A stretch of 6,050 nucleotides of DNA. Origin: Ferruginibacter sp. GTDB taxonomy: Bacteria > Bacteroidota > Bacteroidia > Chitinophagales > Chitinophagaceae. The stretch is from positions 1-6,050 of the forward strand of contig JANXTN010000221.1 of NCBI GenBank assembly GCA_025352435.1, in the 5' to 3' direction. Below are positions 1 to 5,554 of the stretch, in pieces (position 1 is the first letter of the stretch; each line of letters starts with the position of its first letter). The notes under the pieces were generated by a model. It saw only the letters and a list, made by a program, of their open reading frames with translations, searched no databases and was not told the DNA's origin. Both the position numbers and the translations under genes were made by a program.

Positions 1-310
1 TAAGCGACATCATTACAATCATAGATACGCCGCTAAGCATCATTCCTGCAGAATATAACTTGCGAATGTCAAAGTGTTTTAGCAACCAGCCGTTTAATAA
101 AAAGGTTAGTGGAATGCCTGTGTAAATGGTAAGCTGGTAAATAACTACTTTGGCAATATCACCATGTGTGTTGCGCATTATATAAGCTGCCACAAATGTA
201 TCCACTACGGGCAGAACCATTGCATATACAAGATTGGTAAATATTAATATCTTGAAATTGTAAGACTGGCTTTTAAAATGATTTATCTCTATTCTTAATT
301 TATTCAGCAT
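1..310 (-). CDS. MFS transporter, N-terminal part (runs off left edge)
   Basis: The 103 visible N-terminal residues start at the ATG at 308-310; an in-frame TAA lies a few codons upstream, so this start is secure. After a short basic, polar N-terminus there are three hydrophobic stretches, about residues 20-44, 53-78 and 84-103, as expected for the first helices of a 12-helix major facilitator carrier. The loop between helices 2 and 3 (residues 74-84, GWLLKHFDIRK) resembles MFS motif A in having a glycine, an acidic residue and basic residues. The gene overlaps the end of the upstream GH130 gene by 11 bases, so the two are probably translationally coupled and act together. By context it would carry the GH130 substrate, or its product, across the inner membrane. 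Family assignment is fairly safe; substrate is inference. It is cut by the window edge, not broken. Confidence 0.75.
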   Translation of the reverse strand, partial: MLNKLRIEINHFKSQSYNFKILIFTNLVYAMVLPVVDTFVAAYIMRNTHGDIAKVVIYQLTIYTGIPLTFLLNGWLLKHFDIRKLYSAGMMLSGVSMIVMMSL

Positions 311-1361
311 GGTTAAATATTAATAATGATAAAATTTCTTTTATAGAAAATTTGGCGCCGCACACAAATTCATCAGACGCACCATAATAAATAGTAACAG
401 TATCGCCATCTACAATATGCCCATTTGTAAAAACTACATTGCCAAAAAAACCACTCGTTTCATATGCTGCTGTGGGAACCATAATGGGTTGTTCTGTACG
501 TGCTATTACTTTGTATGGATCTTTTATATCCATTAAGAATGCTCCCAGACAATATTGATGTTGCTCATTGGCACCATGATAAATTTCTAACCAGCCTTTT
601 TCCGTTTTGATGGGAGCCGCACCTGCGCCTACTCTTGCACTGTCCCACAAACTATTTCTTGTTTTAATAATACATTGGTGATTGCCCCAGTGAATACCAT
701 CCGGCGAAGATGCAATCCAAATGAAATTACCTCCAATGTCTACACTGCTTGGGCGGTGCAGACAATAATACAGTCCCTTTATTTTTTCTGCAAAAATAGC
801 GCAGTCTTTATTGTGCGGTGGCAGCATCATGCCATGCGATTCAAAAGATTTCCAGTCTGTAGTTGTACGCAAGCCAACACCAACACCATTGCTGGATACT
901 GCTGTAAATGTGAGCCAGTATTTATTTTCCAGAAAGGCAACCCTACAATCTTCTATCCCAAAACTTTGCAGCATTCCTTCACCCACTAATGAAGAATATC
1001 CTTGAGGTTCATAAAAGTGTATTCCATCATCGCTGCAAACCAGACGGAGATGAGAAAGCGTAGTAAGATAATCAATGCCTTTATAATTTATTACCCTTGC
1101 GTCTGTAGCAATTAAATCAGGATCATCTTTTTGTATTTCTATTATTTCTGTTTCGCCGTTTGCAGTTAATACAGGAAACGAAATAATGGTATCGCTTTGT
1201 ACAGGCCGCTCCGCCACTCTTATAAGCAACCATGTTTTATTTTTAAATGTAAAAACACCGGGGTTTAAAAGGCAAGTAATTTCAAGGCCATCTGTGCTTG
1301 CCTTTAAATCTTTCGGTGACAGCAAAGGGTTTTGAGAAAAGCGTTTAGCTATGTCTTGCAT
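300..1361 (-). CDS. Glycoside hydrolase family 130 protein (beta-mannoside phosphorylase or hydrolase)
   Basis: A 353-residue protein, usual length for GH130, a five-bladed beta-propeller family that phosphorolyses or hydrolyses beta-linked mannosides. Family-type motifs appear in order: NPG (33-35), GIEDCRV (135-141, where the catalytic aspartate is expected, D138), HNKDCAIF (183-190), LHRP (201-204), VGAGAAPIKT and YHG (244-263), FFGNVVF (305-311) and YYGASD (325-330). There is no signal peptide, so it should act in the cytoplasm on imported oligosaccharide. R165, K185, R203 and H262 are basic residues of the kind that hold phosphate in the phosphorylases, which favours a phosphorylase, but this is inferred without an alignment. 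Homologues are sometimes labelled only 'glycosidase'. The ATG at 1359-1361 gives a full-length family N-terminus. The 3' end overlaps the MFS gene, pointing to an uptake-plus-breakdown pair. Exact linkage specificity cannot be read from sequence. Confidence 0.9.
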   Translation of the reverse strand: MQDIAKRFSQNPLLSPKDLKASTDGLEITCLLNPGVFTFKNKTWLLIRVAERPVQSDTIISFPVLTANGETEIIEIQKDDPDLIATDARVINYKGIDYLTTLSHLRLVCSDDGIHFYEPQGYSSLVGEGMLQSFGIEDCRVAFLENKYWLTFTAVSSNGVGVGLRTTTDWKSFESHGMMLPPHNKDCAIFAEKIKGLYYCLHRPSSVDIGGNFIWIASSPDGIHWGNHQCIIKTRNSLWDSARVGAGAAPIKTEKGWLEIYHGANEQHQYCLGAFLMDIKDPYKVIARTEQPIMVPTAAYETSGFFGNVVFTNGHIVDGDTVTIYYGASDEFVCGAKFSIKEILSLLIFNHAE

Positions 1362-1604
1362 ATCGAATAATTAAAGCAACCAGTGTTGTAGATGGCAGAT
1401 CGTTCAGGTCCTAATTAAAACTAAGATATTTTAGCAAACATTAAAATATTAAAATTGAAAACATTAATAAAAAGCTGGAGTACAAATAAATTTCAGTTAG
1501 AACCTGCACTTCTTTTTTTCGTATCTTAATATTTTAAATAGCTAGTATCAATGATGTTTTCAACACCACATATTTCTCACAACATAAAGCGTGGTAATTA
1601 AAAA
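1362..1604. promoter_or_regulatory. Divergent intergenic region with repeated ATATTTTA motifs
   Basis: This 243-base AT-rich spacer lies between the divergent GH130 and lipoprotein genes and should hold both promoters. On the minus strand AATGTTTG (1436-1443) matches the Bacteroidota -7 consensus TAnnTTTG except for its first base, but no good -33 TTTG lies at the right distance. No clear plus-strand promoter was found. ATATTTTA occurs at 1426-1433 and 1529-1536 and in reverse at 1442-1449. The first and third copies make an 8-bp perfect inverted repeat with an 8-base loop. Twelve-base TTAAAATATTAA (1441-1452) has its exact reverse complement at 1526-1537. AAACATTAA is directly repeated at 1436 and 1459. 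These could be regulator sites, though AT-rich sequence gives such matches easily. Confidence 0.4.
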
Positions 1605-2810
1605 ATGCAAGTGCCGCAAATGAAACGTTTCTATTTATTTATTTTATTGCTAAGCGTTTTGTCCATAGTCTCCTCCTGCGAGAAGGATTATAGCTATGAA
1701 GGCGGCGCTCTTGCTCCCATAAATACTACAGCTGCATATACATTTGTAGGCTCACCAACGTCCTGCACTACCTCCATACAAAATGGAATTTATAAAATTG
1801 GCATAGCCACAACCAACAGCAATACAATAAGTGTACTGGTGAATGTAATTACTGCCGGCACTTATGCCATTACAACTGCTATTGTAAACGGCGTATCATT
1901 TTCAGGCACTGGATATCTTACTGTAGGTAATGGGCAAACAATAATATTGGTCGCAAACGGTGGTATCCCGATTGTCGTAGGAACATTTGGTTACGCTGTT
2001 ACAAATAGCACAAGCAATTGTAGTTTTAATGTGGAGTATGGTATGGCTATAGCACCCGCCACATTTACTATTAACTGTGCAGCAGCGCAGCCAAGCGGTA
2101 CTTACCAGCAAGGCATACCTACCACTGCTGCAAATTTTATTACACTCCCTGTAACCGTTACTGCCGGTGGATCTTACAACATTACAACCAGTAACAATGG
2201 CGTTACTTTTTCTGCTACGGGTATGCTCACAGCAACACCTGTAGCCCAAACAATTATTTTACGGGCTGCCATTAATAATGTGCCGGCAGCAGCAGGAAAT
2301 TTTATTTACTCCATAAATTCTAACGGCGGTACTCCATGTGCTGTAAATATTTCTTACGCAGCAGGTACGTTATCTGCAACAGATTCTATTGTGGGTATGG
2401 TAGATAGTGTGTACACAACTTTCAATACTACCGACTCTGCAAGATTTGACAATACTTCTTTGCCCGGCTATGCGGGCATACATATAAAAGGAACCAATGG
2501 TGCTACCACCGAAAGTTTTGCAATGAATATTGCCCGCTTCGGCAACTCATTGGCAGCAGGTACTTATACCATTAATAATTATCCGCAATCCAATAATTCC
2601 ACAAATTATGCATCAAGCACAGGCAATTTTTCAGCAGCATCCAACACAACCATTGGCACTATACAGAACTTTGGTTTCTTCATTATTATTACTGTGATAA
2701 CCAACACAAGAATTACAGGAACTTTTTATGGCAGATTAAAAGCAAACGGCATAGGGCCCGAATATAAAACCGTTACTGACGGAAAGTTTAGTGTAACGAT
2801 TTATCCGTAA
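1605..2810 (+). CDS. Surface/outer-membrane lipoprotein with two tandem beta-rich repeats
   Basis: A 401-residue protein with a type II (lipoprotein) signal peptide: basic MKRF, a hydrophobic core, then the lipobox VSSC with the lipidated cysteine at residue 25. CEKD follows; charged residues just after the cysteine are the kind of signal that directs Bacteroidota lipoproteins to the cell surface (inference). Residues 44-146 and 152-251 are two diverged copies of one module, sharing GTY, GVxFS, QTIIL and G(T/N)F segments and each with a cysteine near both ends (C54/C139, C158/C245). They look like Ig-like beta sandwiches. Residues 256-401 form a different beta-rich domain ending TDGKFSVTIYP, a type of ending common in uncharacterised Bacteroidota lipoproteins. 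ATG 1605 is the first possible start (TAA lies two codons before) and has an A-rich leader; the ATG at 1620 gives an equally good signal peptide. Composition is Thr/Asn/Ala rich. Function unknown: binding or adhesion is a guess. No SusC/SusD partner is adjacent. Confidence 0.85.
   Translation: MQVPQMKRFYLFILLLSVLSIVSSCEKDYSYEGGALAPINTTAAYTFVGSPTSCTTSIQNGIYKIGIATTNSNTISVLVNVITAGTYAITTAIVNGVSFSGTGYLTVGNGQTIILVANGGIPIVVGTFGYAVTNSTSNCSFNVEYGMAIAPATFTINCAAAQPSGTYQQGIPTTAANFITLPVTVTAGGSYNITTSNNGVTFSATGMLTATPVAQTIILRAAINNVPAAAGNFIYSINSNGGTPCAVNISYAAGTLSATDSIVGMVDSVYTTFNTTDSARFDNTSLPGYAGIHIKGTNGATTESFAMNIARFGNSLAAGTYTINNYPQSNNSTNYASSTGNFSAASNTTIGTIQNFGFFIIITVITNTRITGTFYGRLKANGIGPEYKTVTDGKFSVTIYP
1734..2357 (+). 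repeat. Tandem duplicated ~100-residue module inside the lipoprotein gene
   Basis: Copy 1 spans about 1734-2042 and copy 2 about 2058-2357. At protein level they align over nearly the whole length with few gaps: both begin with a Thr-Phe strand and a cysteine, run through GxY, a hydrophobic strand, TAGxY, ITT, NGVxFS, TG, QTIIL and end with a cysteine and an NVEY/NISY strand. Cysteine spacing is 85 and 87 residues. The copies have diverged strongly in DNA, so the duplication is old and is a domain repeat, not a recent DNA repeat. Confidence 0.75.
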
Positions 2811-2866
2811 AAGCATTGCTGAAGGAAATAATGTGTGAATTTGAGGAGCATGGGTTGAAGAACTTT

Positions 2867-2962
2867 GTTGAACATTAGTCTCCTGCTTTACGTTGCTGCC
2901 GCTCCAAGGCAGCGGCATACACTGCAATCAGGGCTATGTGGGTCAGGAGAACTATATTGAAC
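2867..2962. repeat. 96-base element bracketed by imperfect inverted repeats with an inner hairpin
   Basis: The left arm (2867-2885) and right arm (2944-2962) are imperfect reverse complements: the inner ten bases TAGTCTCCTG pair with CAGGAGAACTA apart from one bulged A, and pairing continues with mismatches to GTT at the outer end. Inside is a hairpin with a perfect 7-bp stem, TGCCGCT (2897-2903) and AGCGGCA (2911-2917), loop of seven; an alternative GCTGCC/GGCAGC pairing is also possible. Near-copies GAACTTTGTTGAA (2860-2872) and GAACTTTTATTGAA (2959-2972) stand in direct orientation at the two edges. No T-run follows, so a simple Rho-independent terminator is unlikely. It may be a small non-autonomous repeat or a structured RNA segment. 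Confidence 0.45.
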
Positions 2963-3000
2963 TTTTATTGAAGCGGAGATTGAAGTGAAATATTGGCTTT

Positions 3001-3012
3001 GGTCAATTGACC
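3001..3012. promoter_or_regulatory. 12-bp perfect palindrome GGTCAATTGACC
   Basis: The twelve bases read the same on both strands, which is the shape of a dimeric regulator's half-site pair. It lies about 190 bases before the ridA-family start, rather far for an operator of that gene, and it is not repeated elsewhere in the window. Function is unassigned. Confidence 0.25.
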
Positions 3013-3116
3013 GCACTTGTTGGTTTGCAACAAAAGAAGTAGCCGAGCACCCAAAACATTTAACGGAACTATGTTATAGATTTTTAGGATTTGGATAGAC
3101 GAAAGTCATGTCTCAA

Positions 3117-3155
3117 CAGAACGGCAACAAACAGTTTTAAGCAATTTGTTTTCTG
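3117..3155 (+). other. Stem-loop upstream of the ridA-family gene
   Basis: CAGAA (3117-3121) pairs with TTCTG (3151-3155) and AACAAA (3126-3131) pairs with TTTGTT (3145-3150), with CGGC bulged on the left side and a 13-base loop. The 11 pairs are mostly A-T, so stability is modest. It ends 50 bases before the start codon at 3206, so it would lie in a leader only if transcription begins upstream of it. TATAAT at 3156-3161 follows directly, but Bacteroidota promoters do not follow that consensus. Confidence 0.25.
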
Positions 3156-3205
3156 TATAATTCGCAGCATTAAAGTCATTAACTTTAAAATTACAAATTA
3201 CTAAA

Positions 3206-3661
3206 ATGAATGTAGAAGCACGTTTAAAGGAATTGGGAATTATTCTGACAGATATGCCCTTGCCTCTTGCGAATTATGTTTCCGCAAAAAAAACAGGAAA
3301 TTTAGTTTTTACTGCTGGGCAAGTATGTAGTTTGGATGGCAAGGTTATCAAGGGCAAGTTGGGAAAAGAGATTGATATAGCGACAGGGAAAGCAGCAGCA
3401 AAAATTTGTGTTATTAATTGCCTTGCAGCTGTAAAACAATTGATAGGAACTTTAAATAATGTAAAGGAAATAATTGCTGTGCACGGATTAATTAATAGTG
3501 TTCCGGAATTTACCGGACAGGCTGAAGTTATGAATGGTGCTTCAGATTTTTTGGTGGAGGTTTTTGGGGAACATGGGCGACACACAAGAACAGCGGTTGG
3601 AGTAGCAAGTTTACCATTCGATTTTTCTGCATCTGTTTATATAGTGGTTGAATTATTCTGA
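3206..3661 (+). CDS. RidA/YjgF/YER057c/UK114 family protein
   Basis: A 151-residue protein of the RidA superfamily, in the branch of ~150-residue members that carry an extra N-terminal helix (MNVEARLKELGIIL). RidA proteins are small cytoplasmic trimers; RidA itself removes reactive enamine/imine intermediates formed by PLP enzymes, while many paralogues have no known substrate. Visible motifs: GNLVFTAGQV (31-40), GKLG (50-53), the helix AKICVINCLAAVKQL, and HTRTAVGVASLP (126-137), whose R128 aligns with the substrate-carboxylate arginine of RidA (R105 in E. coli). The terminal strand reads SVYIVVELF where family members usually have alternating glutamates (VEVEA-like), so the deaminase function is uncertain. 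The ATG at 3206 is preceded by an A-rich leader. It stands alone, convergent with the acyl-CoA-dehydrogenase-like gene, so no pathway partner is suggested. Confidence 0.9.
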   Translation: MNVEARLKELGIILTDMPLPLANYVSAKKTGNLVFTAGQVCSLDGKVIKGKLGKEIDIATGKAAAKICVINCLAAVKQLIGTLNNVKEIIAVHGLINSVPEFTGQAEVMNGASDFLVEVFGEHGRHTRTAVGVASLPFDFSASVYIVVELF

Positions 3662-3724
3662 TATAAAAGTTGAACAAAGATAAAATGCCCAAGGGCTGCG
3701 ACGCAATGTCATTTAGTTAAGGAT

Positions 3725-3799
3725 TGTCAGACTGAGCTTGTCGAAGTCGATGCTATCATAATATCTTTAAAACCCGCTTTCTACAAGCTCAACCTGACA
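3725..3799. repeat. Imperfect inverted repeat between convergent genes (likely terminator or dispersed palindrome)
   Basis: The 21-base arms at 3725-3745 and 3779-3799 are reverse complements with three differences; both carry the core TGAGCTTGT in opposite orientation, separated by a 33-base spacer. In a minus-strand transcript two of the three differences become G-U pairs, so that RNA would fold better than the plus one. It lies 64 bases past the ridA-family stop and 66 bases past the end of the minus-strand dehydrogenase-like gene, the right place for a bidirectional transcription end. No long T-run follows either arm. Sequences with the TGAGC(T/C)TGTCGAAG core are, to my recollection, frequent between genes in many Bacteroidota genomes, which favours a dispersed repeat family. 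Confidence 0.6.
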
Positions 3800-3864
3800 G
3801 TTCATTTTCTTAACAACAAGGCGGTGTACCTGAAAAGCCCAAAAGAAATAATCTATCCTAACTC

Positions 3865-4932
3865 CTAATTAAAAATACCGTGTTGGCTTGCAGTATGCAT
3901 ATTGCGCCACACCCGGTTTATTTCTGTTAGTGGATTAGCGGCGCCCATGCCACAAAAGGGATAAAGTTTGTCCACTATATTACGGGATTGTACGGCGAGC
4001 TTTTTGCTTAGTCTACCAACTTTTTTATGCGTTTTTGGAAACAACTTGTTTGCCTTGGATTGTGACCAGCTTTTGGCAACTTCCTTATAAAACATTTGCC
4101 TTTGCTTTTCTAAAGTTGCGTAGGCTTTGGGTAGCTTCCGTTTTAGCATCACGTATTTATTGGTTTCTGCGAGCACATTGCAAATATCTAAAAAGCGCAT
4201 AGCCATGCCGCTGCTGTTTACGGCAAGAGTTGTTTGGGCAAGCGCAAGAAAAGGATATTGGTAAATGGGTTGCGGAAGCTGCGCATACTTGCTGTCTATA
4301 ACAAATGTCCTTGTTACAGGTACATGCAAATCATTTACAGTAAAGCTTCGGCTTCCAGTGGCTACCATGCCTACTTTGTTCCAGTTCTGCTTTATGGTTA
4401 CCTCTTCTTTTAAAAATAAAAAAGAGAGCAAAATGTTGTTACCTGTACTATCAGCTAAAGGCTTATCATTTTCGTATACAATACAATTAGCGGTAAATGC
4501 CGTGGCAAATGGTGCTCCTGTTGCATAATCCCATGCGCCGTTTACTATAAAACCATCGGCTGTTTTGTGCGCTACACCGCCTGCTTTACCGCTACCTGCA
4601 ATGCATGTATTGTGCTCATTAAAAACAGTATTGCTTAACGTGGGTTGCAAAACGCCAACAAACCATGCAGCACCGGCGCAGAGCGTAACCGTCCAACCTA
4701 CGGAGCCATCTGCATATGCAAGTGCCTCTTCCAAATGCAGCGCCTTGGGTAAGGATAAACTTAAGCCGTTATATTCCTTTTGCACGAATAAATTAAACCA
4801 TTTCTGTTTATGAATTAATTCAATTTGCTTCGGATGCAACTGTTGTAGCTGTTCAGCGGCAGCTGCGTATTTACTTACTTCTTCAATAATTTCGCTAGAT
4901 AAATATGCTGTAGGATGTTTTACTGTTTTCAT
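3865..4932 (-). CDS. Acyl-CoA dehydrogenase-fold flavoprotein (possible class D monooxygenase type)
   Basis: A 355-residue protein with the acyl-CoA dehydrogenase fold: N-terminal helical part, mid-protein beta domain with GAWDYATGAPFATAF (132-146) and WNKVGMVATGSRSFTVNDLHVP (within 184-205), the flavin/substrate-contact segments of the superfamily, then a C-terminal helical domain (about 225-355). The segment EEALAYADGSVGW (68-80) and the ending WRNMHTASQHGIF, with H346 and H351, match flavin-dependent two-component monooxygenases of the HpaB/HsaA/DszC kind better than true fatty acid dehydrogenases; the catalytic glutamate of the latter is not evident. It is somewhat short against the usual ~380-400 residues. 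Its ATG lies inside the end of pnuC (ATGA overlap), so both are co-translated. Substrate and reductase partner are unknown and neither is encoded in the window. Confidence 0.8.
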   Translation of the reverse strand: MKTVKHPTAYLSSEIIEEVSKYAAAAEQLQQLHPKQIELIHKQKWFNLFVQKEYNGLSLSLPKALHLEEALAYADGSVGWTVTLCAGAAWFVGVLQPTLSNTVFNEHNTCIAGSGKAGGVAHKTADGFIVNGAWDYATGAPFATAFTANCIVYENDKPLADSTGNNILLSFLFLKEEVTIKQNWNKVGMVATGSRSFTVNDLHVPVTRTFVIDSKYAQLPQPIYQYPFLALAQTTLAVNSSGMAMRFLDICNVLAETNKYVMLKRKLPKAYATLEKQRQMFYKEVAKSWSQSKANKLFPKTHKKVGRLSKKLAVQSRNIVDKLYPFCGMGAANPLTEINRVWRNMHTASQHGIFN

Positions 4933-5549
4933 ACAGCAATTGTTTTATTTTTTATAATGATATTGCGCCAATCTTTATAACCAAAAATAGCCACCACAAA
5001 TAATACAAGCGTGAGTACTGCAAAGAGGGGTAGCTGTTTATAGATCAGCAACGGTATGGCAAACAGGTTTGAAATATTGAGTAGTATCCAATTTTCTATT
5101 TTTCGGTTTGATAACAACCACATACCTGCCCATGCAGTACTACTTACCCACGCATCCCACATGGGAACTTTAGAATCGGTGTAACGCTTTAATACAAATA
5201 CCAAAACTATAAAACCAACTACAGTAATAGCAGTAGCTACAGCCCAATCTTTTTTATTGCTACAAGTGATGGGCACAGGGGGCTCGTTGCTTTTGGCGTA
5301 CCAGTACCACCAACCATAAAAACTCATAACAATATAATATGCATTAAGCAAACACTCTGCATACAACCCCGCCACAAATAAAATATAGACTGATAATACA
5401 GTAGCAGCAATACCTACAGGGTATAATGCAATTTTATTTGCTTTAGCAAGCAGTACTTCGGCGATACCAAGCGCTACTGCTATCCATTGAATGGCATCGG
5501 TTTCTTTTATTTGTTGCCAACCCATTAAAATCCAATCATGCAGACTCAT
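4929..5549 (-). CDS. pnuC: PnuC-family vitamin (nicotinamide riboside or thiamine) transporter
   Basis: A 206-residue integral membrane protein, normal length for PnuC. Seven hydrophobic segments can be seen at about residues 18-34, 40-60, 63-82, 103-121, 128-146, 152-170 and 173-191. Family signatures are YGWWYW (78-83), the AWAGMWLLSNRKIENW stretch (139-154) with NWILLNI (153-159), and the C-terminal GYKDWR (190-195). PnuC proteins are facilitators that work by metabolic trapping: NadR phosphorylates nicotinamide riboside; in Bacteroidota some relatives (PnuT) bring in thiamine instead. No kinase, thiamine pyrophosphokinase or TonB receptor lies nearby and no TPP riboswitch is visible, so substrate cannot be fixed. 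ATG at 5547-5549 is preceded, after five bases, by a perfect hairpin that may affect its translation. The end overlaps the next gene by four bases; 76 bases separate it from the upstream gene. Confidence 0.92.
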   Translation of the reverse strand: MSLHDWILMGWQQIKETDAIQWIAVALGIAEVLLAKANKIALYPVGIAATVLSVYILFVAGLYAECLLNAYYIVMSFYGWWYWYAKSNEPPVPITCSNKKDWAVATAITVVGFIVLVFVLKRYTDSKVPMWDAWVSSTAWAGMWLLSNRKIENWILLNISNLFAIPLLIYKQLPLFAVLTLVLFVVAIFGYKDWRNIIIKNKTIAV

Positions 5550-5554
5550 TCACC

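Larger units (their letters stand above)
2811..3205. other. Gene-poor spacer rich in inverted repeats
   Basis: These 395 bases between the lipoprotein and ridA-family genes hold no convincing gene on either strand. Small open stretches exist, such as a plus-strand frame from 2961 to a TAG at 3096-3098 (45 codons, no ATG, residues like WFATKEVAEHPKH), but none has a good start or a recognised family. Several inverted repeats are packed here and are listed separately: 2867-2962, 3001-3012, 3117-3155, and TAAAGT/ACTTTA at 3171-3187 just before ridA. TTGAA recurs at 2855, 2868, 2957, 2968 and 2980. The middle is richer in G+C than the usual spacers of this window. It could be a decayed gene, a dispersed repeat or a structured RNA; the sequence alone does not decide. 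Confidence 0.5.

Noticed and set aside
435..960. GIEDCRV and IFAEKI in GH130 in place of the commoner EDPR and FPEKI
   Set aside because: The cysteine form fits the rest of a coherent subgroup pattern (HNKDC, GAGAAPI), so it is probably normal variation, not a damaged active site.
675..1005. Plus-strand open frames opposite the GH130 gene
   Set aside because: They lie wholly inside a strongly conserved minus-strand gene and their translations show no family features.
1902..2249. Minus-strand frame inside the lipoprotein gene, cysteine-rich
   Set aside because: It is the antisense of the repeat modules; its cysteines come from ACA/GCA-rich coding sequence, and it has no independent signals.
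2736..2927. 63-codon minus-strand frame over the lipoprotein end and hairpin
   Set aside because: It overlaps a real gene, has no recognised domain and no promoter or leader; kept only as part of the spacer finding.
2961..3098. 45-codon plus-strand stretch with residues like WFATKEVAEHPKH
   Set aside because: It has no ATG (only a GTG at 2985) and is too short to assign; not called as a gene.
3274..3585. Minus-strand frame opposite the ridA-family gene
   Set aside because: It is antisense to a clear family member and has no features of its own.
3687..3696. 10-bp palindrome GCCCAAGGGC after the ridA-family gene
   Set aside because: The two-base centre cannot form an RNA loop of useful size and no T-run follows.
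4265..4813. Two plus-strand frames opposite the acyl-CoA-dehydrogenase-like gene
   Set aside because: They are shadows of a full-length conserved gene, without family motifs.
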